Shown one piece after another: positions 10,117 to 21,311 of a DNA stretch of 52,588 nt; position 1 is the stretch's first letter; each line of letters begins with the position of its first letter. The translations under genes and the position numbers were made by a program. The stretch comes from Vitrella brassicaformis. Lineage: Eukaryota > Sar > Vitrellaceae. The stretch is from assembly GCA_001179505.1 (NCBI GenBank), contig CDMY01000517.1, forward strand, positions 1 to 52,588, in the 5' to 3' direction. The notes beneath the pieces are model-generated. The model saw only the letters and a list, made by a program, of their open reading frames with translations. It was not told where the DNA came from and did no database searches.

Positions 10117-12198
10117 TCACTGAGACACTCGAGTGATGGACAAACAGACCTGACCGAAACCAACCCAGCGACTATCGTTGACTATCTCCATGGCAAAAGC
10201 ACCGAATCTCCTGTTGCCGACAGGAAACAGTTCCTCAAGGCCGAATCCTGGATCGCCGAGAGTCGTCATTTCCATTCCTACTATCGCGCTTTGCAGACCC
10301 CTCAGCTGCTGCAATATTGCAAGCGCACCTTGCACCTGCTCGGCCGCATTTGTCAGACCATCAGGCACTGCAGACATACAGGGAAAGACGGACCATACCA
10401 CCGATTGAAGAGACGGCACGAAGCTTGTTGCGTACATGTCACGGCGAGCTGCAGCGTCGTGATGGCAGGGAGGCTGGCGACTGCCGTGGCCAGCTGCTGG
10501 ACATCCAACTGACCGATGCACATCCCCTCCACCTCCCGCTGCGTGCCGAGTGCCGTCAGCACGTCCAGCTTCTTTTGCAGGGGCAAAGAATCGATGTACA
10601 CATGAAGGGCCATATCCATGGGCATCTTGCTAGCAAGCAGAGACGCCACAACACCACCCACACCTCCATAGATAAACAAGCGGTCGACAACCGTCAAGGG
10701 CTTCAGGTGCTCGATGATTGTGGGGCGGGGGTGTGGGTGTCGGCAGGTGGGTCGAAGCCATTCCTATTGCCGACTTTCACCACGCAGGCTTTGTCGAATG
10801 AGAGGCTTTTCGCCATGGCAATTGCCGCTTCGCTGGGGCTATCGACAGGGTGCGTCAGGTCGTGCTGGGTGAGAAGATACTGCACGAGCTCAGCCTTTGC
10901 TGCCAGCTCCATGAGGACTCTGGTGAAGAATCTCGACGGGCGTGACGGAAAGTGGTCGCTGTAGAAGAGGGATAGGTCGAACATCAGGGAGATCCCATGG
11001 AAAGTGAATGGGATCTCAGGCGATCGGCAGCACTTCCTGTTGAACTCGTCGAGGGCCCGGATGGCAAGCAGAGCGTCGCTGTTCAGGGTGGTGTCACAGG
11101 GCGTGGAGACGTCAAGCTTCGCCAGCGATCGACGGCAGCCGCGAGACACGAGCACCTCCTGAAACAGACAGACAGATCGATTGATGGCCCCAGATGCGCG
11201 ATGGAAGGAGACAAGCTGCACACCTGCAGTCGCCGTAGGCCTACAACGGTGTCTTCCCTGAGGTAACCAAGGTTTATCAGCCCGATCGTCTCCAGCTGTG
11301 CGAGAGGCCCTGCCTCACCAGCAGGCGACACAGGCACATGCTCGAAGACCTCGGCCCAGTTAGTCGTGTCCCGATGAGGACACGACACATCTCTGTCTTC
11401 AGGCAAGAGGTGCCGCAAAGAGCGAGAAGTGCTGATGAATCGGCCCAATGCGTAGGCGTCCATCCTATGCGCAGTCTCCACTCGCTGCAGCGACGGCATC
11501 TGCCAGTTTCGGTTGGCCAGCACCTGGTGGTGGGACGTCAGACCATCGACGACCGTCAGGGCGGGCAGGGTGGGCGGATGGGCAAATTGTGGGGGCAAAG
11601 CTGGCTCTCCTCGTCTCAGCGTCCGCCTCTCCCCGTGTGTCAGCCGAGTCTCGTCGATTGTGTGGTCGTGAGGGTCCCATCCTGCAGACCCTCGATACGT
11701 CGCGCCTCTGCATGGCCTTCAATGATGGCGACAAAGATGTCGAAACACCACCTAGGGAAGGGCACTGGGAAGCAAAAGAGCACGGACGTCAGTCGTGTGA
11801 GCCGTGCGGCGAACTGCTGGACAAAAGCCAGAGGGACGCGCTGCCAGAATGACCGCTCCTCAGTTGGTGACAGCCAGAAGAGGGGCTTCTCCTTGGTCGT
11901 GGCATCGATGGTCAGGTGGGTGTACTGAAGCGCCGCGTGCCTCCACGTCTCGCGCGACAGCAGAGCCAGCAAGTAGATGGGCACAAATGCCGTAATACAG
12001 CTGAGAAGGCCAGGCTGCAAACACCATGATTCTGCCCCGCATTCACTGATTCGACGTGTGCACGGTGTTACGAACCGTTTCGATGATCTGGTCGAGGAGC
12101 CGCCTCTCCCTCTCCGCTCTTCGCTGCCCTTCGGCATCACGGGGAGGCGCGGCATTGGGGCCGCCTCGCCTCGACTGAATGGAAGCCAAAATGCACAT
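10117..12198 (-). pseudogene. F-box-like/repeat family member A, frameshifted
   Basis: Exons on the minus strand: 12198-12076, 12014-11224, 11158-10436, 10367-10117. The intron positions are homologous to those of the plus-strand copy at 12613. After the short charged first exon comes a helical segment resembling an F-box (P-G-L-x-S motif, then F-V-P-I-x-L-L). A long region with weak leucine-rich character follows. Two reading-frame breaks are visible. Near 11655-11672 the frame ends at a stop while the homologous sequence continues in another frame. Near 10720-10731, in a G/C homopolymer, a one-base change again moves the frame. The last intron keeps its GTACGC donor and CTGCAG acceptor. The breaks may be real decay or assembly indels. 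It sits head-to-head with its paralogue. Confidence 0.6.
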
Positions 12199-12612
12199 TC
12201 ATCGATAACGTCTGATGCACCCGCTAAGGCCTCACCTTTCTGGCACCGTTCATCGCGGGGGGAAGCCTGGAAAAAAGGGGCGATCTGCGAGCTCGTTGAG
12301 GGGAGAGAGGAGGGAGGAGGGAGAGATCTGTCTTCGTCCCCGGCGTGCGAGCATTGAGAGGTGGAGTCTACTAGCGTTGGTGAAGTGATTCCTTTCGCTC
12401 GCGGCTGTTGCTTGAGGCCAGGTAAGGGCTGCAGTGAGGCCAACAGACACTCCCGACTACACAAGACTCAGTCGGCTTTGCAATGCAGATCTGTCTGTTG
12501 AGGTGGATTGGCGTAAGAGCGTAGCTGACGTATCAGCTGCAGGTGAGATGGTGCCACTCATTCAATGCGCTGACTGATGTTTGTGTTGCTGGTTGTAGAT
12601 TGCTTCATCACG

Positions 12613-14427
12613 ATGGCGGCCTCTTCCTCTGATGCTCAGCCTGCTGCTGGTGGTGATGGTGAGAGTGATGAGGAGCGGCAGCGCCGGGGAGAGAGGGAGC
12701 GCGTCCTTTGGCAACAAATCGCTGACACGGTGAGTGTGGCCCCGACGCACTGAGGGCGTACTGATGGATATCTCTTACCGTTGCCGTCCCGTGTGCTGTG
12801 ATGTGTGCAGCCCGGTCTCTTCAGCATCGTTATGCCCTTCCTCCCAATCCATCTGCTCATGCAGCTGCAGTTGCCGCCTCTGACGTGGCAGAATGCCGCC
12901 CGCAAGCAGCACCACCTCACCATCAGTGCGGCCGACGAAAACGAGCGGTCCTTTTGGCAGAGGACCACCACCGACCTCGTCAAGGAATGGGCGACATACC
13001 TGACGAAGCTGACGTGTGTCGTCCTTTGCTACCCTCTGGGCTTCCCCATGTGGTGTTTGGACGTCTTCGTGGCCGTCATCGAGGGCCACATCGCCGGCCG
13101 ACGGGCAGCCAACATGGACGGCGGGACCCTGCAGACCATCAGCATTGAAGAAGGGGTTCGGCTGACCGACACGGCGAGGCGGACCGTCGCACGGATAGAC
13201 CCACCCCTCCCACCCCCCCTCGACCCGCCTCCCACCCTCCACGCACTCACCACCATTACCGGCCTGACCCTCTACCATGAGATGCTGGCCGACCGACGCT
13301 GGCGGATGCCCTCACTCCCCATCGTGCGGCAGGGGGAGTGGGGCTTCGACAGTTTGAGACTGGGCCAGATCATCAGCTCGTCCCGCTCATTGCGGCGTGT
13401 GGACGGCAGCTTTAGGGGTGACGGGTGGGCGCGTGTGTTTGAGGGGGTCCCTGAGGCACCTGCCGGGCAGCGGGGAGGGCCACTTAGCAACTTGGAGAGC
13501 ATCGGCACTATCTTGGTGGAAGGTGACTATCCGGCGGGCATCGACCGGCAATTTGTCGCCCGGCTTGAGGTGACCACAACGCACACACATTTGCAGTGGG
13601 GGATGTGGCTCGTTTTGTGACCTCTCCTATTGGTGTGATCTTGCCTTCAGGCTGTGCTCGTTGCGCGTGGCTGTCGACAGTTGCTTAAGCAGCTCCACGT
13701 CCGCTTTGCTGCCTACGACGTGCTCCGTGACATATTGCCCGTCCTGCTCGACCGCCGCTACGTGCCTGTCCTGCTCGCCTTGGACCACCTGGTGGCCACC
13801 TGCTGCCGACAGGACACAGAACTCACTCTCACGGCCAAGGGCAATCTCGAGTTTGATCTCTCCATCTTCTACCATACCGACTTCCCCACCCACCCATCGC
13901 CCTCATTCAAGACCATGATCCAGCAGCTCGCACGGCAGGCCACATCGGTGCACTACTTCTTCACTCAGGACGGCCTCACCGACCCGCACACCAACCCCAG
14001 CCAATCGGCCATCGACATCGCATCCAGCCTCTCATTCGACAAGGTCAAGACGGTGTCGATCAAGAATACCCCTGGCTTCGACCCCCCGGCCAACACCCCA
14101 TCGCCCCACCCCTCCATCATCACTCACCTGCAGCCTTTCCCTAAAGCCTCACGGCTGGATGTAAAGAGCAAGCTGGGTGGTGCTGCTGCCCGGCTGCTGG
14201 CCGACAGGATGCCCAAGGAGGTGGAGAGGGCGGATATCCAAGAGGCGTTGGGTGGTGAGGAGAAGGTGGGTGTCCTGACGGCGCTGGGGAGGGAGAGAGA
14301 GGTGCGTGACGTGCGGATGGGGCAAGTCGATATCGATCAACTAGAGCAGCTGCTGATGGGGGCGGCCGACAGATTGCCGACCATCAGGGAACTAGACTTC
14401 ACCATGACACGTACGCCGAGAGGATAG
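12613..14427 (+). CDS. F-box-like/repeat family member B
   Basis: Exons 12613-12729, 12811-13569 and 13651-14427 (TAG) give 550 aa. Exon 1 encodes a Ser/Asp/Glu/Arg-rich leader. Exon 2 opens with a hydrophobic helical block (F-S-I-V-M-P-F-L-P-I-H-L-L) that resembles an F-box first helix. The rest of the protein has spaced leucines compatible with LRR-like repeats. The paralogue at 39310-41705 has a fourth exon, joined through a GTACGC donor and a TTCAG acceptor. Here the donor survives (14411) but the matching acceptor reads TTCGG, so the intron is probably retained and the protein ends five residues later. F-box/LRR proteins usually recruit substrates to SCF ubiquitin ligases. That role here is only a possibility because the similarity is faint. 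Confidence 0.65.
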
Positions 14428-14480
14428 CACATATTGTGTCCATCCGTCCTCATTTCTGCCTTGTGTGTGTTCACCTTCGG

Positions 14481-14725
14481 TGTCTGACGATGTGGAGGAT
14501 GCCGGCAGCGTCGTCCGCACCCACCTCTCATCGCTGATCGATCATATCCCCCTCCAGTCTGTGAAGCTGACGGTCGACGACACGGCAGATGAGCAGCATG
14601 ATTCCATCCTCGCCTCCCTCCCTGTGGGTACCAACATCGGTGCCTTGAGCGTCACAACCATCGGCAGTGGCTTGTGGCTCGAGACAATGACATGTGTAGA
14701 AATGACTGCAGCTCCCGATGCCTGA
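14481..14725 (+). pseudogene. Stranded last exon of member B (acceptor AG changed to GG)
   Basis: The frame from 14481 to the TGA at 14723-14725 matches the last exon of the minus-strand paralogue (39560-39310): shared V-E-D-A-G-S-V-V-R, L-I-D-H-I-P and P-V-G-T-N-I-G-A-L-S-V blocks. The dinucleotide that should be the acceptor (14479-14480) is GG. Downstream AGs near 14496 and 14506 would shift the frame. The exon is therefore probably untranslated. Confidence 0.6.
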
Positions 14726-14727
14726 AG

Positions 14728-15774
14728 GTGAGGGAACGGCACTTACGCATACCGGGGTCTTATATTGTGTGTGTGGTGGTGGTGTTTTTCAGGCTGGTCG
14801 TCTTGTCTTGACGGGTCATAGCAGAGGGAAAATGGGGCAGTTTTGTGAGCAGGCGAAATTCATGAGGTGCTATACACCTGCATAGGTGTGTGTGTGTTCG
14901 TGTCATAGTGTTGACGACTGACTGGCCAGCTCAGCTCTACAGACTGACGGACAAGGGCTGCTGATGCCGGCGTGTAAGTGACACGCACACGGCATGGCCA
15001 CGCCGCATTAACCAATCAACTACTGCAAGCACATCACATTCAATCACGCTTCAACGTGGCATCCAGATGTGTACTTACCCACATAGACACGTACACATTG
15101 AGGGAGAGAAGAGACACACAGATGAAATGACTGAGGCCATCCGTCCATTGCAACACACACAAATCGTCCTGGTCCACTGCATCCGTACTGCATTGCCGCA
15201 AGCCCGATTGCAGGTGCACTGCGGGTGAACCATACACCAAAGAGCACATCCGCTCGTGAGTGGATGGATGGGTGTGATGGCCCACTGACCGCGTGGCTTG
15301 TCTGGTATCAGACACACCTACAAACACGCCTGCCGCTGTGCAACGAACCGACAAAGCACAAAGCGTTCATGTGCTGCATAGCGTAGCTGCATGTGTGTGA
15401 GTGTGTGCATGTACGTGTGTGTCGATGACTGATGGGGTAGCTGTACAGATTGACGGACGGACGGGGGCTGTCTGATGCTGGCATGGCATTGCAATCAACA
15501 TACGATCTGACTGACACATTGGTCGATTGCATACACTTAGTCAGGCAGACAGAGAAATGCCCGCATCACGGGTGGCATGGCATTGCAACTATCATAGCAC
15601 GACCAGCATGCATCGCCTCATGTCGTCATCTTCATGTCCTGCTGGTCAGCCCCGCCCTCTCCCTCCTGCTGCTGGCCATCCATCTCGTCTCGTGACCGCT
15701 TCGTCCCGCGACGATCCTAAGCAGCAATCCAACACACACAGATATAGCAGTGGCAACAACACGTCATCATCAGG
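14728..15774. other. Intergenic region with degenerate repeats
   Basis: No supportable gene. A roughly 60-bp segment at 14924-14976 (core GACTGACGGACAAGGGCTG) is loosely repeated at 15425-15485. The GGCATGGCATTGCAA motif recurs at about 15480 and 15574. This looks like old, diverged dispersed repeat. Confidence 0.4.
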
Positions 15775-17880
15775 CTATGCCTGCCGCTTCTGGCGCACCT
15801 GTTCCTTGAGCCTGGCGTTTTCCTCACGCAGCCTCTCATTCTCGGCCTCCAACCGCCGCCGATCGGCCGCCTCCTGTGCCATGAACACACGAACAGCCAG
15901 ACGGACAAGGTGACACGAGGCGACGACAGCTGACTTGGGCTGACCTTGGTGGCGCTGTTGATGAAGGCGTTGTACAGCTGCTTGAAGGAGTCGTCTGCTT
16001 CTGTGTCGATCGCCTCCATGAGTGCGCCCTTGAGTCCATCCTCAAAGGCCGTCTGCACTGCTTGGGGGAGGGTGGGCAGGATGGGAAGCAAGGCGGGCAG
16101 CACACTAAAACTCTTGCGGATCGCGTCTGCCGTCATTTTCGGTGCGATGCGATCATACTCAGGGTCGCCCACGTCCTGGATGGCCGAAGCGAACAAGAGA
16201 GTGAGGGGCACCCTGTACTGCGATGCATGTGCCAGGCAGGAAACCAGCTTGAGGGCGATATCACGATGAATCGACCTGCAGATGTGCAACGTACACACAC
16301 AGTATGTCAGTGCCATGTGTAAGTGGGTTCAGTCCGTTTTGTTTTGTCACACACCTGGCCATCAGTGTCACGCCCTCCCAGTGCCCGTCGTTGGCACACA
16401 GTCTGAGGTAGTGCAGGGCCAGGGTGCGCATGGGGAAGAATCGCACCGTCAGCTTCATCTGGACCTCCTCCAGCCTGGCCTCCCCTTTCCCCTGTCGCAG
16501 CAACGCCTCAGCCGAGATGTTGGCCTCCCAAAAACACGAAAACGCCTTTGCCCCCAACACACTGATACCGAAGCGATCCACAGAAGGACCCTTCTTGCCC
16601 ATCTCGATCCCCGTGTCCGCGTTGATGACCGGAGAATCATGCAGCCGAATCGACAAGGAGGGCTGGGAGTCGCCATAGGCCGCCTGCGTCGCTGTCGTGC
16701 CCTCGGCAGCACCACAGGGGACCTCCAATGAGACACTGGCGCCGAAACACGACACTGATTCAAGCGAATCGCCGCGCAGAAGGGGTGAGACACAGACGTA
16801 CCAGCCACGAACGTCGCACATCTTCCCATCACCATCGCGCAGGGCATCGGCTGGAGGGTCACTGGGGAAGGGAGGGCCGAACTGGCGGAGCCCGGCTACC
16901 TCAACGCCGATGGTGCCGAACTCGATGTCACCCCTCTTTTCGTCGTCGAAGGGCTGTGTCGTAGACGAAGCGGATGATGCGAAGATGTCCTGCTCGAATA
17001 TCGCACCTGCAAACAAGACGAGAGGCGGTGCCAGGTGAATGCCTCTCCTGACTGCCATCCCCGTTGGTGTCCGTCTCACCATGTGCATAAGCAAGCGACG
17101 ACCTTCCCGTCGCCTTCGTGATGAAGGTGCCCAACTCGTGGCAGGGCATGTCAATGCGCCCATACGAGAGCTCATCGCCGAGGGTGCCCACCAGGCTCAC
17201 GGCCGCCTTAATGACGTCATCCTCTGCCTCCCCTCTCTCGCACCGACGCCACTGCGCCCGGATAATGTCGGGCCTCTTGCGCAGAGCTGGCAGTAGGCCG
17301 GCGCGAATGTCCTTGTGGCGGTGAATGAAGCGAGCGATGAATGCGTAGCGGCCGAAGCTGTCCAGCAGGCTGTTGGCCAGCTGCTCATCTCGCAGCCAGC
17401 CCCCATGAACCACCTGAAACAAAGCAGAGGCGCTTCAGGAGGCAAAGAAGAAACGGCCCCCTCGTCCCGCCCACTCACATGTCGATGGATGCGCCAGAGC
17501 AGACTTTGTTTGCTGCTCGGTGTGAAGATCGTGTCGGTGTCGAATTGCAGGTAGTCGAGGGCCACCATCGCGTCAAGCAAGTTGTCCTTGGTCAGCGAAT
17601 CTACGATGTCCAGCTCATGCTGCAGCACCACCACACCGACGGCCCGGCTGATGCGCTCGACGCGAACCTCACGCTGCTGTGCTTCCCGGAACTCGCCATC
17701 CAACCAACACCTGTAGTAAGTAACAGGCATGACAGAAGCAAAACAACGGCCAATGAATCATCTGTCATTCTTTGTGTGCAAGAACTGTCGAGCAATGCCC
17801 TCCTTGACGGCGAGAGGCTCATCTGCTTCACCATCGTCGGTGAAACAAACCCTGATGGTTCGCTCCATGGACGTGTCCAT
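15775..17880 (-). CDS. BTB/POZ-BACK-like protein with C-terminal coiled coil
   Basis: Six minus-strand exons: 17880-17786, 17710-17479, 17413-17080, 17006-16355, 16275-15945, 15873-15775; total 580 aa with consistent phases. The first two exons read like a BTB fold: E-F-R-E-A-Q-Q-R-E-V after a buried W-L-D-G, then D-N-L-L-D-A-M-V-A-L-D-Y-L-Q-F-D. A helical BACK-like region follows, with a beta-rich middle and a helical part. The last exon (33 codons with stop) is a strongly charged heptad coiled coil. BTB proteins usually dimerise and may bind Cullin-3; here this is inference. The first donor (GTTCTT) is weak, so the BTB N-terminus may differ. A reverse AAGCTCGCAA lies about 73 bp upstream. 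Divergent from the JmjC gene, with 228 bp between starts. Confidence 0.6.
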
Positions 17881-17952
17881 TGCGATGAATCAAGTGAGCC
17901 GAGTGAAGAAGAAGTGGCGGGAAGCGGGAAGAAAACACATAGCAGATTCGCT

Positions 17953-17962
17953 TTGCGAGCTT
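17953..17962 (-). promoter_or_regulatory. AAGCTCGCAA element (minus strand)
   Basis: TTGCGAGCTT on the plus strand is the exact reverse complement of AAGCTCGCAA. It lies about 73 bp upstream of the minus-strand start at 17880, so its orientation follows the gene. This is the only minus-strand exact copy I found, which strengthens the link between motif orientation and transcription. Confidence 0.45.
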
Positions 17963-18108
17963 CTGTCGAGCAGGATGGAACCAAATGGCATTGATGGAGG
18001 TGAGAACGGGTCAGAAAAGGAAAGCAAAGCAGCTGTGAAGGCAATCCATGATCGGATCTTCCAAAACATGCGGTTGCCGTTTGTGTGGTGTCAGACACAG
18101 CTGCTGCG

Positions 18109-20454
18109 ATGGAGGTCTGTGTGAGCCCCGGCTGTCAATTTCGGCACCGCCGGACAGCCAAGAAGATCACCAGAGCCAAGAAGGATCATCGCACAGACAT
18201 CGCACCCGCCGAATGGGGAAGGTAACAATACCGTCGGACAGAACGAAACACGCCAGGTCAGCCATATCAGCCATCGCTGCCTCTATGCTGGTCGGTAGGT
18301 ACAACTATGCCGCACTGCTCAACCCGACGGCAAGGGCAGGAGGCGCTGAGGCGCTGCTGTCGTGCCCGGAATCTGTGCCTCGTGTCGATGCCAAGACCAC
18401 ATCGCCAGCAGGTGAGTGAGTGGTGCGGTGCACACATACGGTGCGATGCACGTCACGTGGGCGGTTGGTTGTCTGTGTGTGAAGAGTTCATAGCGAGCTA
18501 CGAGATGCGGTCGCGGCCGTGCATCATAGCAAACGCCATCAACGAGTGGCCTGCCATGAGGAGATGGACATTCGACGTGAGTGCAAGGCAGATCGGTCGC
18601 TGCAGGCACACGTGCATCTCTGCTGCTTGTGTGGTGGGTGTGTCCACGATCAGTATCTCGAGGAAAAGTGGAGGAATGGCCACTTCAAGGTACTACACAC
18701 AGAACGATAACGACGCTCTCTGCCATCCATCCATCCATCCATTGCCCTGCTCTCGTTGTTGGCTGTCGCAATCACCGTGGTTCAGATCGGCGAAGACGAT
18801 AGGGGTGCGTTCAGACCCCTTTAGGAAGACACAAGAGGATGGATGCTGCTGTTGTTCATCCATCGGTCTGTTGTGTTGTGTGTGGTCAGGTCATCGCATT
18901 CGCGTGAAGCTCAAGTATTTCGTTGACTACATGCGGCACCAGACCGACGACAGCCCTCTCTATCTCTTTGAGGCGTCAGCTGAGGACTCGCCTGCCACCA
19001 TGTCGGCGGAGGGAGAGAGACGGGCAGAGCACCAACGACACTTGCGATTCGTCAAACATGCTCTCTCTGGTGCATCTGGTGCTGCCTGTCTGCCAGGGAT
19101 CTGATAGACGACTGGTGGGCTCCTGCACACTTCCCAGAGGACTTACACAACATCCTTGGCGACGATAGACGGCCGCCGTAGGTTTAACAAAGGGGGTTAT
19201 GCGGCCCTGTGTGTGTGTGTTTTCATTGCAATCCGTCTCATCTCTTCTGATGTCTTATATGTGCAGGTGGCGGTGGTTCATGATCGGTCCCATCAGGTCA
19301 GCAGGCGAGCAAACAAACAGCAAGGGAGAAGGGGCAATCAATGGCCGGCGGCTGCACTCACTCCTGTGCACGTCTTGCTTGTTTGTGTCGGCAGGTCTGG
19401 CACAACCGTCCACCGAGACCCATTAGGTCAGTGAGAACCCGTCTTGCAAACAGCATCACCTCTGCCGCAGCGAATACATTGTTTCTGCTGTTGTCTGTCG
19501 GTCAGGCACTGGTGGGTCTCTATCGGTCTAAGGGAAGAGGACGATGCGTGATCTGTTGGCTGCTGTGGTGCAGCTGCGTGGAATGCGGTGATCCAGGGCG
19601 AGAAACGGTGGGCGCTGCTGCCGCCTGAGCTGTCCAAGCGGCTCGTCAAGGCAAAGATGCTCTTGCGTGACGGAGAAGACGATGAGGCCATCGATTGGTC
19701 AGCCAACCAGTCACACATCCATCCAGCTGTGCAATGTCTCTCTGCTGATGCTGTGTGTAGGTTTCATAATCTGCTGCCGCGTCTGAAGGCGTTCCATCGT
19801 GCCGAGACGGGTCAGGAGCTGCCGATCTATGAGGGCATCACGAGGCGCGGGGACGTCATCTTCGTGCCGCCAAGGTGGTGGCACGCCGTTCTCAACCTGT
19901 CCGACACCATCAGCGTCACACAGGTGGGGCGGACGTCACGACAGCCTTTGCCCTCTTGGCTGGGCTGTGGGGGAGATCGCTGCTGGATGCCGTTTAGAAT
20001 TTCGTGAGCCCCGCGAATTTTGCCTTGGCGTGGGAGAGCATGCGGAGGAGCCGTCGGCTGCTGTCGTGCCGATGGCTGAGGCGGCTGCAGCGGTTCCACC
20101 CCGACCTCTACTCACTGGCATGCAGGTAGGTATGTAGGTATCCACCTCTCTGTTCCTCCGTTGGTTCTGATGTATGTGCCTGTCCTCCCGTCTAGATATG
20201 ACCGAGAGATGGCGATGGCGCGTCAGGTGCCCGGCTCGTGCAGCAGCAGCTCATCGTCGAGCAGCTCGGACTCGTCGTCCGACGAAGATGAGGACAGCAC
20301 CATTCGCGAGCAGATGAGGCGGTCGGAGGCTCGGTACTCGGCTGCCGAGACAGAGGCGATCAGGGCTGCGTATGCTCCGGCGAGGCGGGGCAGCGGCCGT
20401 GTGGGTGGGACGGACGATGGTGGGGATAGTGGTGGTGTGTGTGCTGGTGTGTGA
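18109..20454 (+). CDS. JMJD6: JMJD6-like JmjC-domain 2-oxoglutarate oxygenase
   Basis: Fourteen exons: 18109-18221, 18299-18411, 18485-18576, 18654-18689, 18786-18804, 18890-19001, 19097-19177, 19267-19296, 19395-19426, 19506-19511, 19574-19697, 19761-19923, 19998-20125, 20196-20454; 435 aa, all in phase. JMJD6 landmarks appear in order: the R-A-K-K-D-H N-terminal region, E-F-I-A-S-Y, R-P-C-I-I, K-I-G-E-D-D, D-D-S-P-L-Y, R-R-P-P-W-R-W-F, H205-R-D207 (Fe ligands), K222-R-W (2-oxoglutarate Lys), W-W-H294 (third Fe ligand), I-S-V-T-Q-N-F. The H-to-N (10) and H-to-K (17) spacings match human JMJD6. The family hydroxylates lysines, for example in splicing factors, usually in the nucleus. The C-terminus has a Ser-rich tract followed by an acidic one, as in JMJD6. 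Some donors (GTCGGC) are weak. Confidence 0.88.
19506..19511 (+). other. JMJD6: 6-nt micro-exon of the JMJD6-like gene
   Basis: GCACTG is flanked by a TCAG acceptor and a GTGGGT donor. Joined in phase it restores Gly-Thr between D-P-L and A-A-W-N, matching the invariant D-P-L-G-T-S-A-W-N of the family. Without it, two conserved residues and the catalytic spacing are lost. Confidence 0.7.
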
Positions 20455-20925
20455 ATAAGAGACTGACTGACTGACTGACTGTGGGCGGTGCAGTGCCCAG
20501 TGCGTCAGTCAATGTTAGCCAGCTTATCAATTGCATGAAGCGACTGAGCTACATACAGTACAAACCCATCAATTCGCTCATCAGAAGCTTTCGCGTCCAT
20601 AGTCGATAGATATGTCCATCACACATACCATACCATAGCATGCATACCCGACCGCATCCAGCTTACCTGTCTCTCTGCCAGTAGAGGCAGCCAGCAGGTT
20701 GTGAGTGAGAGAGTGAGGTGTTCGCGAGGGCTGGACGGTCGACTGAACCACCTACCAGTCAGTCCTCCGTCCCGTCCGGTACTTTGCATGCAGTGAATTC
20801 AGGCATCCATCAGTCAATCACTCGATCAACAAATACGTCCGTCCGTCGGTCATATGCACGCAGTCATTGATTGTCTGGTGTGCTGTCTGTACAGGCACCC
20901 ACACCACACGCCACGCCACTGTGGT

Positions 20926-20956
<31 letters not shown>

Positions 20957-21311
20957 ACACACAGACGCAGGTGTCGTTAGTGTACACGACCGACCGACAC
21001 GGATAAACAAACCGCCCCGGACACACCGGACAGCCACAAAACTCAGGGGGCGGGGGGTGGCCTTCTGACTAGCTAGTGCGGGAGAGGCAACACACACATA
21101 TCGATGGATGGATGACAAGAGGAAAGAAAGACGGAGATCGGTCGTCATTCCCCAGATCATCTCATCGCCTGTGTGGTGGCACCCCACCCGTTACTAGTCA
21201 ATAAATAGGCCACCTCCCTGCCTAAGCAATCCGCCAATCAGTCCCTCGCCTAATTGCACACGACCAACCCAGCACCCCACCCTGTCCGCCCTGCCCCTCC
21301 TCTAACGCTAT
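20455..21311. other. Convergent intergenic region
   Basis: Lies between the 3' ends of two convergent genes. It holds (GACT)n after the stop at 20454, a long (AC)n tract and CT/ATC-rich sequence. No gene seen. Confidence 0.5.
20926..20973. repeat. (AC)n microsatellite
   Basis: Long near-perfect AC run with two AG interruptions. Confidence 0.9.

Noticed and set aside
11640-12464. Long minus-strand frame upstream of the F-box-like exon
   Set aside because: Its first 140 codons cross the 5' region and the first intron of family member A. The paralogue shows that the true first exon is in another frame (12198-12076).
15000-15540. Several minus-strand frames near 15040-15530
   Set aside because: Low-complexity Cys/His/Ser translations with no splice sites or conserved blocks.
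20926-20973. Regular dinucleotide arrays as possible CRISPR or satellite
   Set aside because: Simple microsatellites without spacers; the genome is eukaryotic.
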